Numbered from the stretch's first letter, positions 38,192 through 47,280 are shown. The stretch: DNA of 64,000 bases from Mesorhizobium loti R88b (GCF_013170845.1 NZ_CP033367.1:5209001-5273000), one strand, 5' to 3'. The notes: generated by a model from the sequence alone, not told the origin. Translations and numbers: made by a program.

Positions 38192-39082
38192 TCAAGGGCC
38201 AAGTGGCGGTGACGGTGCCTCGATCCGTGAGCCAGGCCGATCGCGTGCCGCCGAGGCTCGCCTGGCCTCGTCCGGCCGCGTGATATGTGTCCACGAGCCG
38301 TCGTAATTTGGCTTTCGCCGCTCGATCCAGGCATCGAGCCCTTCGCGCAGGTCTGTTGTCAGTGCCATTCGTGCGAACTGCTCGGCTTCGACAGCCAGGC
38401 CTTCGGCGATGCTCTGGTTGAGGCCCCTTGCCACCGCGGTGAGGATGCTGGCGACGGCCGGCCGGGAATGCCGCACAATACGCCTGGCCAGATCAAATGC
38501 CGCCGGCATCAGTTCGGCATGCGGGACAACCTCGTTGACGAGACCCAACTCAAGAGCCCGCGGCGGTGGAAACCAGTCGCCGGTCAAAAGCAGCTCCAGC
38601 GCCCGCTTGCGCCCGGCCAGCCTCGGCAAGCGTTGCGTTCCGCCAAAGGTCGGCGGCATTGCAAGGTTGATCTCGGGCTTGGCGAACAAGGCGCGGTCGC
38701 TGGCAATGGCAAGCGGCACGGCTTCCGTGATTTCGCAGCCGCCGCCGAAGGCGATACCGTTGACGGCGGCAATTATAGGCTTGCGGAAGGCTTCAAGCCG
38801 CGCGGTCAGCCGTTGGCCGCGCATGACGAAGTCGCGCATCGCGACATCCGCGCCACGTGCCACGCTCGCCGAGAATTCGTGGATATCGCCACCCGCCGAA
38901 AATGCCCGCTCGCCAGCTCCGGTGAGAATGACGGCGCGGACGCGGTCGTCGATTTCAATGTCGTCCAGAACCGCGAGCAGGCGATCGATCAGGGCATAGT
39001 TCAGAGCGTTGAGCTTTTCAGGGCGATTGAGGGTAAGGACGGTCACCCCGTCGCGGGTGTCGTTCAGGACAAGATCGGCCAT
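38192..39082 (-). CDS. Enoyl-CoA hydratase/isomerase family protein
   Basis: A 296-residue crotonase-fold enzyme. The N-terminal LNRPEKLNALNYALIDRL and the oxyanion-hole segments AFSAGGDIHEF and AAVNGIAFGGGCEI are intact. Typical members act on enoyl-CoA in fatty-acid or aromatic degradation. ATG 39082 has GGAAAGGAAG upstream. The C-terminus carries about 35 extra basic/Pro-rich residues beyond the usual FxERRKP end. It is divergent from a TetR gene with a palindrome between them, so is probably regulated by that protein. Confidence 0.9.
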   Translation of the reverse strand: MADLVLNDTRDGVTVLTLNRPEKLNALNYALIDRLLAVLDDIEIDDRVRAVILTGAGERAFSAGGDIHEFSASVARGADVAMRDFVMRGQRLTARLEAFRKPIIAAVNGIAFGGGCEITEAVPLAIASDRALFAKPEINLAMPPTFGGTQRLPRLAGRKRALELLLTGDWFPPPRALELGLVNEVVPHAELMPAAFDLARRIVRHSRPAVASILTAVARGLNQSIAEGLAVEAEQFARMALTTDLREGLDAWIERRKPNYDGSWTHITRPDEARRASAARDRPGSRIEAPSPPLGP

Positions 39083-39133
39083 TGTTCTTCCTTTCCAGGT
39101 ATGGCGGAAAGGGATCACGCTTTCGATTGCGTG

Positions 39134-39153
39134 TATATTCACTAGTCGGTATA
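39134..39153. promoter_or_regulatory. Probable TetR operator
   Basis: A 20-bp imperfect palindrome, TATA-TTC-ACTAGT-CGG-TATA, with symmetric ends and core. It lies exactly between the divergent enoyl-CoA hydratase and TetR genes and 9 bp before the TetR start. Confidence 0.75.
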
Positions 39154-39161
39154 CTTAACCC

Positions 39162-39746
39162 ATGTCAGAAGCTGCCAGCCCGACCCGCAAACGCATCGTC
39201 GATGCAGCGACCAAGCTGTTCTATGCCGAGGGAATCGGTCGCGTCAGTGTCGACGCCGTTGCCGAGGAGGCGGGCCTCACCAAGCGGACACTTTATTACC
39301 ACTTCAAGAGCAAGGACGACCTCATCGCGGCCTATCTCGACGGCCGCGATCAACCCAATCTGAAACGCATGGCCGGTTGGTTCGATGCCGCGGAAGGCGG
39401 CGTGGATCGCAAGGTCGAAGCGATTTTTGTCAATCTAGCCCGGTCCGCGCGCCATCCTAAGTGGAAGGGATGCGGCTTTCTGCGCACGGCAGCCGAACTC
39501 GCCTCGCTGCCCGGCCATCCGGCGGTCAAGGTCGGAGCGCGCCACAAGTTGAATTTTGAAGCGTGGCTGGCCGGCGCCTTGTCCGACCACGGCATTGAGG
39601 AACCACAGACGCTGGCGCGCGAGATCGTGCTTCTGATCGACGGCTCGTTTTCGATCATGCTGATCCACCGCAATCCCGACTATATCGAAGCCGCGGGACG
39701 CGCTGCGGCGACACTTGTCCGGGCGAGATCCCGGAACAACGACTGA
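39162..39746 (+). CDS. TetR/AcrR family regulator
   Basis: A 194-residue repressor. HTH residues about 26-48 (RVSVDAVAEEAGLTKRTLYYHFKSKDDL). The ligand domain is alpha-helical with WKGCGFLRTAAEL, typical of a large group of uncharacterised TetR proteins. ATG 39162 is 9 bp after the palindrome at 39134-39153, consistent with autorepression. It probably controls the divergent enoyl-CoA hydratase gene. Confidence 0.88.
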   Translation: MSEAASPTRKRIVDAATKLFYAEGIGRVSVDAVAEEAGLTKRTLYYHFKSKDDLIAAYLDGRDQPNLKRMAGWFDAAEGGVDRKVEAIFVNLARSARHPKWKGCGFLRTAAELASLPGHPAVKVGARHKLNFEAWLAGALSDHGIEEPQTLAREIVLLIDGSFSIMLIHRNPDYIEAAGRAAATLVRARSRNND

Positions 39747-39803
39747 CCGGCGCCGCTTGGAGCGTGGCCGGCAAGCATGCTATCGCAAGGCCAGGAGGCG
39801 GCG

Positions 39804-40520
39804 ATGCGTGTGATTTTCCGATGCGATCCAATGCTGGTCGAGCACTTGCCGCGCCCGATCCTGGCGCGCGGCACGCTGCCGGATTGGCTGCGCGCAATGC
39901 CCGCCACCGCCTATTCGGCGATCCATGGCCGCGACATTCGCACGCTCAAGCAGTGCCCGCCGGTGGTTGACGCGATGACCTATGGCTTCATGGTGCTGCT
40001 GCCGTGCGACGTCGTCGTCGACAAGGGTACTTTTTCTTGGAACTGGAATATCCCGGACCCGGTCACCAAAAACCACCCGAGAGCGCCTCTGAGCTTTCAC
40101 ACTCCGGGCCAACTCGCCGGCAGCCCGTTTGCCAATCCAGGCCACGCCGCCCTTAAATTCAACAGCTTCTGGACCATTGAGGTCGAGGACGGTTGGTCAC
40201 TGTTCGCGACCCACCCGGTCAATCGCGGGGATCTTCCCTTCAGGCTGGTGACGGGTCTGGTGGATTCCGACCGGTTCAGCGACGGCGGCATCAATTTCCC
40301 GGCGGTCTGGACGGAGCCCGAATTCTCCGGCGTGCTCCGGAAAGGAACTCCGGTCGCGCAATGCTTTGCGGTTCCGCGGGCCACGCCTCAGCTCGAATAC
40401 GAGGTGTTCGACGAGAAACGGCAGGCATCCTATGCGCAGACGGTCGCGGATGTCCTGTCAACGCCCGGCGTCTACCGCAAGCGCTTTCGCGCCCGGCGGG
40501 GGCGCGCCGCCGGCGAGTGA
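39804..40520 (+). CDS. Hypothetical protein, possibly DUF6065-like
   Basis: A 238-residue cytoplasmic protein with many Trp/Pro (PDWLRAMPAT, FSWNWNIPDP, SFWTIEVEDGWSLFATHPVNR). A family name is uncertain; it recalls the DUF6065 layout, but I cannot verify that. No signal peptide or known catalytic motif is seen. ATG 39804 has a strong GGAGG at 39794. Its 3' end overlaps the convergent TPR gene by 63 bp, which is unusual here. Confidence 0.7.
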   Translation: MRVIFRCDPMLVEHLPRPILARGTLPDWLRAMPATAYSAIHGRDIRTLKQCPPVVDAMTYGFMVLLPCDVVVDKGTFSWNWNIPDPVTKNHPRAPLSFHTPGQLAGSPFANPGHAALKFNSFWTIEVEDGWSLFATHPVNRGDLPFRLVTGLVDSDRFSDGGINFPAVWTEPEFSGVLRKGTPVAQCFAVPRATPQLEYEVFDEKRQASYAQTVADVLSTPGVYRKRFRARRGRAAGE

Positions 40521-41327
40521 GCGACGCAGCGCTTCCTCATCGAGCCACAGCCTGCCGCTCGGTACCGATGTGAGCGCCATGGCGATCACGCCGAACGTGG
40601 ATGGGCGCAGACGATAGGCCATCGAATACGCCGCCATGGCCCCGTCGAGGTCGCCGGTTTCCTGCAAGACGACGCCCAGATTGACGGCTGCCTCCGGTGC
40701 GTCCGGGTTCATCTCCAGCACCCGTCGATAGGCCTGGGCAGCACCGCCGAACTTGCGCATGTCCTGGCGCACTAGCCCGAGGTCGAACCAGGCAGCCGGA
40801 TGCCCACCGCCGGCGACGGCGCGTTCGAGGAAGGCTTCCGCCTCCAGCGGCTCGCCGCGTCCCCACGCAAGGCGCCCGAGGCGGGCCATTGCCTCCTCGG
40901 ATTTTGGTTCCCTTTGCAAGGTGAGTGTCCAGGATGCACGAGCGGCCGAGGCATCGCCTGCCTGATCGAGAGTGCGTGCCCGCTCGAGCAGGATCTCCGA
41001 CTTCGACGATTGCCTTGCCGCGCGATCCAGGAGTTGCAAAGCCGCTTCAAACCGGCCTTCGGCCCGAGCAATCCGGCATGCGAGAATCAGGGCTGGCACA
41101 TTGTCCGGACGAGCGGCAAGGCTCGCTTCGATGCGCGCACGAGCCTCCGGCAAGTCGGCCCGCGCGAACAGGACCGCCGCCATCAGATGGCAAAGCGCCG
41201 GATCGTCCGGGTGCTGCTTCAGGCCCAGCTCACATAAATCCGCTGCCTGACCGTGATTGCCGGAATTGAAAGCGGCCACAGCCCGGCGGATCAAATCTCC
41301 AGTTTCACCTTGATTGGCGTTCACCAT
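40458..41327 (-). CDS. TPR-repeat protein
   Basis: A 289-residue helical-repeat protein. Successive TPR-like units are visible (ALCHLMAAVLFARADLPEARARIEASLAARPDN; AWFDLGLVRQDMRKFGGAAQAYRRVLEMNPDAPEAAVNLG). There is no signal peptide. TPR proteins act as protein-protein scaffolds; the partner is unknown. Its 3' end overlaps the convergent gene at 39804-40520 by 63 bp. ATG 41327 lies upstream of the SLC13/ArsB-type carrier stop on the same strand and may be cotranscribed after it. Confidence 0.83.
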   Translation of the reverse strand: MVNANQGETGDLIRRAVAAFNSGNHGQAADLCELGLKQHPDDPALCHLMAAVLFARADLPEARARIEASLAARPDNVPALILACRIARAEGRFEAALQLLDRAARQSSKSEILLERARTLDQAGDASAARASWTLTLQREPKSEEAMARLGRLAWGRGEPLEAEAFLERAVAGGGHPAAWFDLGLVRQDMRKFGGAAQAYRRVLEMNPDAPEAAVNLGVVLQETGDLDGAMAAYSMAYRLRPSTFGVIAMALTSVPSGRLWLDEEALRRSLAGGAPPPGAKALAVDAGR

Positions 41328-41342
41328 TGCTCTGCCGCCCCT

Positions 41343-42569
41343 CTAGAACCCCAGCGCCAGCCATGCCGTTCCGGCGACGAGCGTGATCAGCGTCAGCGGC
41401 AAGCCGACTTTGAAGAAGGCGCCGAAAGACAGCGGCGTGCCTGCAGTTTTGGCTTGCTCGGCGACGATCAGGTTGGCGACCGAGCCGAGCAGCGTGAAAT
41501 TACCGGCGAGCGTCGAGCTCATCGCCACCACCAGCCAGGCGCGTTCGGGGTTTTCCAGCCCAGGTATGAACGGCCGCAAGGCCAGCACGGCCGGCACATT
41601 GCTCATGATGTTGGACAGCACCGCGGTGAAACCCGACAGACGCCAGACATCGTTGAGGCCGAGATTCTTGGCCGAGGCGATGAGATCAGGCGTCAGCAGC
41701 ATCTTTTCGGCGCCGGCAACGACCACGAACAGACCGGCGAACATGAACAGCAGCGGCCCGTCGATCTCGCGATAAATGCGTTCCGGCTTGATGGCGCGGG
41801 TGAGCAGGAGAATGGCGCCACCGATCAATGCGGCCTTGGCAACGGGAACGCCTGCGAAGAAAGCAATCGCCAGCCCGATGCAGACAATCACTGCCTTCAG
41901 CACCTGCCCTCGATGCATGCGGCCACGCGAAACTTCTGGGGTCAATTGGGCGGTGCGGGTGAATTCGGCCCGATAGACGATGCGCACGATGACGATGACG
42001 GCGACCAGGCCGAACAGGGCGACCGGCGCCAGCGCCGCCGCAAAAGCCGGATAGGAAATGCCCGACAGCGCGCCGATGACCATGTTCTGCGGATTGCCGG
42101 TGATGGTGGCGACGCTGCCGCAGTTTGACGCGGTGGCGGTGGCGATCAAATACGGAACCGGGTTGCGGTTGATGACGCGGGTGACGTGGACGACGATCGG
42201 CGCCATGACCAGGCAGATGGCATCGTTGACCAGGAAGGCCGACAGCACACCGGTGAGCAGCGTCACCATCACCAAGAGCATGAACGGCGCATGCGCATGT
42301 TCGATGGCGATGGCGCCAAGACCGCGAAAGGCACCGGAGACCTTCAGATGCGCGACCACGATCATCATGCCGAGCAGAAGCGTGATGGTGTCGAAATTGA
42401 TTGCCCGGTAGGCATCCTCCATGCTGAGCGCGCCGATGGCGATCATCGCGGCGCCACCAAGCAGCGCAATGCCTGCCCGGTCGAGACGAAGGCCAGGGAT
42501 GCGGCCAATGGCGACGCCGGCATAGGTCAGGACCAGGATCAGCAGTGCCGCCGCGCCCATCAATGTCAT
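41343..42569 (-). CDS. SLC13/ArsB-type anion transporter
   Basis: A 408-residue inner-membrane carrier with about 10-11 helices. It belongs to the ion-transporter superfamily (CitMHS/ArsB/DASS). Motifs include LSAFLVNDAICLVMAPI and the pair of conserved hairpin segments NCGSVATITGNPQNM and SNIMSNVPAVL. The substrate could be citrate, another dicarboxylate, sulfate or arsenite. ATG 42569 is chosen; a much longer frame would run antisense through the next gene and is rejected. TPR gene follows 15 bp after the stop. Confidence 0.85.
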   Translation of the reverse strand: MTLMGAAALLILVLTYAGVAIGRIPGLRLDRAGIALLGGAAMIAIGALSMEDAYRAINFDTITLLLGMMIVVAHLKVSGAFRGLGAIAIEHAHAPFMLLVMVTLLTGVLSAFLVNDAICLVMAPIVVHVTRVINRNPVPYLIATATASNCGSVATITGNPQNMVIGALSGISYPAFAAALAPVALFGLVAVIVIVRIVYRAEFTRTAQLTPEVSRGRMHRGQVLKAVIVCIGLAIAFFAGVPVAKAALIGGAILLLTRAIKPERIYREIDGPLLFMFAGLFVVVAGAEKMLLTPDLIASAKNLGLNDVWRLSGFTAVLSNIMSNVPAVLALRPFIPGLENPERAWLVVAMSSTLAGNFTLLGSVANLIVAEQAKTAGTPLSFGAFFKVGLPLTLITLVAGTAWLALGF

Positions 42570-42703
42570 TGTTAGGAAGTCCTGCTCGATCTGTTGGCCC
42601 ACCGATGTCGGCCGCCCGGTGGTTTGATTTGCGCCAGCTTTAGCGCGATGTTGGAAGCGATGCCAAACGGATTGGGCAAACTGTCGTTCCACGGCTTGCG
42701 CCG

Positions 42704-43666
42704 CTAGTGTCGATAAAAATCCAGCCGCTGTTGCAAAGCCTGTGGTGAAAACAGTTGCTCGACGGTCCGCCGCGCTCTGTGGCCCACGGTCGCTCGCAGC
42801 GCCGGATCGCTTTTGAGATCGGCCAGGATCCGCAATGCCTGTTGTGTCGTCTCGATCAGAAAACCGCTTTCGCCATGGCTGATGTGGTCGGCATAGCCGC
42901 CATGCGAATGACAGACCACGGGCAAGCCACAAGCCATCGCCTCGATCACCACGCGGCCGAACGTCTCCACATGCGAGCCGGTGCGGTAGTACAACACGTC
43001 GAGCGTCGGCAGGAATTTTTCTGCCGCAAATTGACCCACCGGCAGGAGTTCTAACTGTGGATGCGGCGCAAGCCTGTCTTTGAGCTGCGTGCCACCCTGG
43101 ATCCGCACCGCGACGCCCTTCGCCAGCAATGCCTCGTATAGCGACACATCGTCGGCATGATGTTTGTCCGGCGTGTCCCTGCTCATGCGCCCAATCGTGA
43201 ACGCACCGCCGCCTCTTTCCAGCCGTGGCGAAAATCGCCCGATATCGATCGGTGATGGGTGCACGACGCCGTCGGCCTGCAATATACGTTTTTGAAAATC
43301 GGAGACCAGAACCAGTTCGGCGCCGGGCCAACCCAGCAGGGCCGGCATGCGCGTCGTCAGCGCCATGACTTTGGGGTGAAAGGTGCTGAAGTCGTAGATC
43401 AATCGGCGTGGGCGCGGTATCAGGTAGGGCCAAATCTTGTTTCGCCAATGCGCACCGATAAAGACATAAGTGCCACCGTCCGGAACCTGTCGCGTCAGCG
43501 GCGAGATGCGGCGGATCGGAAATTGGCGCATCAACTCGTCTGACACCCTTGACGATGCCGCCCAAAGACGTGCCCCGGCCTCGGCACCTAGCAGCCGATA
43601 CAATTCGAGGGTCTTGAGTTCACTGCCGCCAAATGGATCTTGAAAGCCATTGAACAGGTGAATCAT
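42704..43666 (-). CDS. Glycosyltransferase (GT4-like), tandem copy A
   Basis: A 320-residue GT-B type enzyme. The C-terminal half has the donor-binding motif FGRVVIEAMACGLPVVCHSHGGYADHI (E-x7-E pattern) and ends FSPQALQQRLDFYRH. The N-terminus lacks a signal peptide. It is a close paralogue of the next gene: same length, no indels, most residues identical. Substrate unknown; surface polysaccharide synthesis is likely. ATG 43666. Confidence 0.87.
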   Translation of the reverse strand: MIHLFNGFQDPFGGSELKTLELYRLLGAEAGARLWAASSRVSDELMRQFPIRRISPLTRQVPDGGTYVFIGAHWRNKIWPYLIPRPRRLIYDFSTFHPKVMALTTRMPALLGWPGAELVLVSDFQKRILQADGVVHPSPIDIGRFSPRLERGGGAFTIGRMSRDTPDKHHADDVSLYEALLAKGVAVRIQGGTQLKDRLAPHPQLELLPVGQFAAEKFLPTLDVLYYRTGSHVETFGRVVIEAMACGLPVVCHSHGGYADHISHGESGFLIETTQQALRILADLKSDPALRATVGHRARRTVEQLFSPQALQQRLDFYRH

Positions 43667-43901
43667 GCGCTCTCGCGCTTGACTGGTTCGGCCATCTATC
43701 TGCCCCTAATACCCAAGTCCTTGGCCGGAAGCCGGCTCAGGACGCCCGGGCGAAAGAAATAGAGCGGGCTTTGGAAATGGCCATAGCGGCGCGAATGAAT
43801 GGATTAGATATCACTCATATTTGATGACGGTCGTATCGACGTATCATCGGAAAGCGCTGTCGCACGCATAGCTTCCGCAAAAGCGAGACGACCAGACATC
43901 A

Positions 43902-44864
43902 CTATCGTCGGTAGAAATTCAGCCGCTCCAGCTGTGCCTGCGGCGAAAACAGTTGCTCGACGGTCCGCCGCGCCCTGTGACCCACGGTCGCGCGCAGCGC
44001 CGGGTCTGCCTTGAGCTCCGCCAGGATTCGCGATGCCTGTTGCGTCGTCTCGAACAGAAAACCATTTTCGCCATGCCTGATATGGTCGGCATAGCCGCCA
44101 TGCGAATGGCAGACCACGGGCAAGCCGCAGGCCATTGCCTCGAACACCACGCGGCCGAACGTCTCCACATGCGAGCCGGTGCGATAGTAGAACACGTCGA
44201 GCGTCGGCAGGAACTGTTCGGCGGCAAATTGGCCTTCCGGCAGGAGTTCGAGCAGCGGGTGCGGCGCGAGCCTGTCCTTGAGCGGCATCCCGCCCTGGAT
44301 CCGTACCGCAGCGCCATCGGCCAGCAAGGCCTCATAGAGCGCCAAATCGTCGGGATGATGCTTGTCCGCCGTATCGCGGCTCAGTCGCCCCACCGTGAAC
44401 GGGCCATCGGGTCTTGCCGACCGTGGGGAGAACCGGTCGATATCGATCGGCGATGGATGCACGGTACCTTCGACCTGCAGCAGGCGCCGTTGGAAGTCGG
44501 AGATCAGCACCAGTTCGGCATCGGGCCAGCCCAGCAGGCGCGGCATACGCGTGGTCAGCGCGATGATCTTCGGATGAAAGGTGTTGAAGACGTAGATCAG
44601 CCGGTGCGGCCGCGCGATCAGGTAAGGCCATATCTTGTTACGCCAATGCGCGCCAAGAAAGACATAGGTGCCGCCGTCCGGCACGTCGCGCGTTGTCGGC
44701 GAGACACGGCGAATCGGAAATTGCCGCATCAGTTCATCTGACACGCGCGAAGAGGTTGCCCACAGACGCACATGCTGCTCGGCGCCCAACAGCCGATACA
44801 GCTCCAGGGTTTCGCGTTCACTGCCGCCAAACGGGTTTTGAAAACCGTTGAACAAATGGATCAT
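43902..44864 (-). CDS. Glycosyltransferase (GT4-like), tandem copy B
   Basis: A 320-residue paralogue of the preceding gene, 235 bp away in the same orientation. Key motifs are the same: GGTYVFLGAHWRNKIWPYL, VHPSPIDIDRFSPR, FGRVVFEAMACGLPVVCHSHGGYADHI. Differences are spread along the chain, with no gap. Both copies look intact. The intergenic space between them shows no gene. The pair is not in a polysaccharide cluster in this window. Confidence 0.87.
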   Translation of the reverse strand: MIHLFNGFQNPFGGSERETLELYRLLGAEQHVRLWATSSRVSDELMRQFPIRRVSPTTRDVPDGGTYVFLGAHWRNKIWPYLIARPHRLIYVFNTFHPKIIALTTRMPRLLGWPDAELVLISDFQRRLLQVEGTVHPSPIDIDRFSPRSARPDGPFTVGRLSRDTADKHHPDDLALYEALLADGAAVRIQGGMPLKDRLAPHPLLELLPEGQFAAEQFLPTLDVFYYRTGSHVETFGRVVFEAMACGLPVVCHSHGGYADHIRHGENGFLFETTQQASRILAELKADPALRATVGHRARRTVEQLFSPQAQLERLNFYRR

Positions 44865-45091
44865 GATCGGTGCGCTTGCCTGGCCTTGTCCGGGGCAGTC
44901 TCGTCACTCGTTCACCGGCACCAAAAAGGTCGTGGCCGCACTGGCGGCCTGGACGCCCGAAGAGCTCAAGAAAGCAGAAATATCTCTAGCAATGCCTATA
45001 CATTACTTGCCGGGAGGAAGCATACCCAAAAGAAAGCGTCAAGGAAGTGGCCTTCATCCGCCCCCCACTCATTCGCTCTGCAAGACTGCGG

Positions 45092-45880
45092 TCAATGCAC
45101 CGTGGCGACGCTGGGCTGAGACACCTGGGAGGCTTCCGTCGGGTCGAAACTGACCTGATCGCGTCCGTTCGATTTGGCGGCATAGAGCCGTCTGTCGGCG
45201 GCGGAGAATATCGCCTCGTAGGTCGTCGGGCCGCTGAAGCTTGTGCCTCCGATCGAGACGGAGAGCGGACAGGAGCGGCCGCCGGGCGAAAAGTCCATCT
45301 CGCGTATTCGTCGGCGGATGGCTTCGGCAACCAGCCAGGATTGCGAGGGATCGACACCGGGAAGGAACACGCCAAACTCCTCGCCGCCAATGCGGCCAAC
45401 GATATCGCCGCCGCGCAGTTGTCCCTTGATCGCCTGCGCGATCAGCTTGAGCGCCTGGTCGCCACAGTCATGGCCGAGGCGGTCGTTGATCGCCTTGAAG
45501 TGGTCGGCGTCGATGATCAGCAACGCGCCGGAACGGGTCTGCTCCTGCTTGCGGGTCTGCTCGAGATAGGCCTCGACCAGCATCGAGAAGGCGCCACGGT
45601 TCAGCACCGCCGTCAGGCTGTCCGTCGCGGCAACGATGCTGAGGTCGCGCTGGGCTATGGCCAGTTGGCGGATCTTCCACATGAGAAGAAACAGAAACGA
45701 CCCGCCCAGCACCAGGGGCAGCATGAGATCTGTCAGTTGCGCCCGCCACACGGCCTCGGGTGAAAGATAGGGGAAATTGAACGAATCGACGAAGAACGCC
45801 ACGGCAATGAAGAATGCCGTACCGGCAGCCGTGACCGCGATCACCCTGCCCCAGCTCGTCGGCGACAGATCGAGCTTCAT
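45092..45880 (-). CDS. GGDEF-domain diguanylate cyclase
   Basis: A 262-residue membrane-anchored enzyme making c-di-GMP from GTP. Two hydrophobic helices lie at about residues 14-33 and 49-68, with a short periplasmic loop and no obvious sensor domain. The GGDEF domain has the active GGEEF signature and an upstream RGGD, five residues before it, a product-inhibition I-site. SD GGAG precedes ATG 45880. Activity is therefore expected with feedback control. Neighbouring genes do not hint at the pathway. Confidence 0.9.
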   Translation of the reverse strand: MKLDLSPTSWGRVIAVTAAGTAFFIAVAFFVDSFNFPYLSPEAVWRAQLTDLMLPLVLGGSFLFLLMWKIRQLAIAQRDLSIVAATDSLTAVLNRGAFSMLVEAYLEQTRKQEQTRSGALLIIDADHFKAINDRLGHDCGDQALKLIAQAIKGQLRGGDIVGRIGGEEFGVFLPGVDPSQSWLVAEAIRRRIREMDFSPGGRSCPLSVSIGGTSFSGPTTYEAIFSAADRRLYAAKSNGRDQVSFDPTEASQVSQPSVATVH

Positions 45881-46066
45881 TGCGTTCAACTCCGTTAGTC
45901 GCCGCTACTATGACGTACCAACGCAAACAAAATGATAAGACTTTCCTTCAATTCGAGATCAGATGACCAGAAACCGGAGCACGCTCACCCCATGGGGTGC
46001 CGTGCTCGGGCGATGGAAGCGAGCTCGTTCGCCGAACTTCGGGTAGATCCGGAGAAATCCTTGATA

Positions 46067-46288
46067 TCAGCGGCTGGGCGCCGGTCCACCCGTCTCGACG
46101 ACGAAGGATGCCGCGATCAGATCGTCGGCATCCAGTCGTAGCGAACCATCGCCGGCCCCCATGATGGCGGCGACCTTGTGGAAGGTCTTCATCTCATGAT
46201 CGGAAATTTCGGCATCCTGCATTCTGGCCCTGAGTTCAGCGATACGTCGCCCCAACGCAGGGGACGTTCCAATTTCACGTTTCGACAT
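46067..46288 (-). CDS. Small hypothetical protein
   Basis: A 73-residue soluble, mostly helical protein (RRIAELRARMQDAEISDHEMKTFHKVAAIMGAGDG). I do not recognise a family. GGAGGAGAAAACC precedes ATG 46288, a strong ribosome-binding site at good spacing, which supports translation. It sits alone between the GGDEF gene and tRNA-Pro. Confidence 0.6.
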   Translation of the reverse strand: MSKREIGTSPALGRRIAELRARMQDAEISDHEMKTFHKVAAIMGAGDGSLRLDADDLIAASFVVETGGPAPSR

Positions 46289-46572
46289 GGCCTGGTTTTC
46301 TCCTCCCCCAACCCGCTTTGTTTGCCCCGCCCATTCGCCGGCCGCACTTTGCCTTTTGTGAGGCTCCGCGAATACAAGGCCCCGAACGCGTGGTGTGGGC
46401 TAAGGTTCCAGGCTTCGCGGATCACGAAATAATTCCGGCGCGACCACGCCAATGGGCGAAAAATCGAAACCCAACTCCTCGTTGAGCGGGGTTGTGGTGG
46501 ACAATCAATGACCGGTCGAAAGCGCGGGCCGCTGTCGCGGTGGGCGCCTCGATCGCGTGGGATATGAGATGA
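46289..46572. other. Gene-free stretch before tRNA-Pro
   Basis: About 284 bp in which I see no gene. It probably contains the promoter of the small gene at 46067 and the tail of the tRNA-Pro transcript. Confidence 0.5.
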
Positions 46573-46649
<77 letters not shown>

Positions 46650-46773
46650 AACGGTCTGTTGCCTATTCATTTCGGTGTTACATGGCAAGTGCAAAAACCT
46701 TGCCGACATGCTCATTGCGCAGTAATGACGGGCGAAGGGTGGCGATGCCGCCTTGGATAATAACGAGGTGGCC

Positions 46774-47079
46774 ATGTCCGCGCGCATTTTCAGCCCTGCC
46801 AAAACCGCAATGCAGTCCGGCAAGGCCAAGACTGGTCAATGGGTGCTGGAATTCGACCCGGAGATGCGCAAGAAGATCGATCCCCTGATGGGCTACACGA
46901 CCTCGGGAGACATGAAGAGCCAGATCAGGCTCACCTTCGACACAAGGGAAGAGGCAGTTGCCTATGCTGAAAAGCAAGGGCTGACCTTCCGTGTCGAGGA
47001 GCCAAAAGAGACCAAGCGCCGCCAGATTTCCTATGCGGAGAATTTCCGCTATGACCGCAGGACGCCCTGGACGCATTGA
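46774..47079 (+). CDS. ETC complex I subunit (NDUFS4-like)
   Basis: A 101-residue accessory subunit of NADH:ubiquinone oxidoreductase. It opens MSARIFSPAKTAMQSGKAKTGQWVLEF and contains MGYTTSGDMKSQIRLTFDTREEAVAYAEKQG, the NDUFS4 pattern. It ends in ENFRYDRRTPWTH. In Alphaproteobacteria the gene lies outside the nuo operon, as here. ATG 46774 has CGAGGTG upstream. It is flanked by two tRNA genes. Confidence 0.92.
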   Translation: MSARIFSPAKTAMQSGKAKTGQWVLEFDPEMRKKIDPLMGYTTSGDMKSQIRLTFDTREEAVAYAEKQGLTFRVEEPKETKRRQISYAENFRYDRRTPWTH

Positions 47080-47103
47080 TCGGCGGCCAGCGCCAAGTAT
47101 CCA

Positions 47104-47123
47104 GCCGGCCCAACGGGGCCGGC
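47104..47123 (+). other. Stable hairpin just before tRNA-Arg
   Basis: A perfect 8-bp GC stem, GCCGGCCC/GGGCCGGC, with loop AACG, ending 4 nt before the tRNA 5' end. There is no T-run. It may be a processing signal or a fortuitous hairpin. Confidence 0.5.
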
Positions 47124-47127
47124 CAGC

Positions 47128-47204
47128 GGTCCCGTAGCTCAGCTGGATAGAGCACCGGCCTTCTAAGCCGATGGTCACAGGTTCGAATCCTGTCGGGATC
47201 GCCA
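47128..47204 (+). tRNA. tRNA-Arg (UCU)
   Basis: A 77-nt cloverleaf with acceptor GGTCCCG/CGGGATC, G73 and encoded CCA. The anticodon loop CTTCTAA gives TCT. The T arm is ACAGG-TTCGAAT-CCTGT. The outermost anticodon-stem pair is a C-A mismatch, otherwise the fold is normal. Confidence 0.96.
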
Positions 47205-47280
47205 ATAATTTCAATGACCTGCGCCAGTCTGAATGGCTGACCATCTCCGCATGTGGGTAGCCAACAAAGGTCGAAAGAGA

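Noticed and set aside
42570..43565. N-terminal extension of the anion carrier to 43565
   Set aside because: It runs through the glycosyltransferase gene in another frame; the carrier's hydrophobic start is at 42569.
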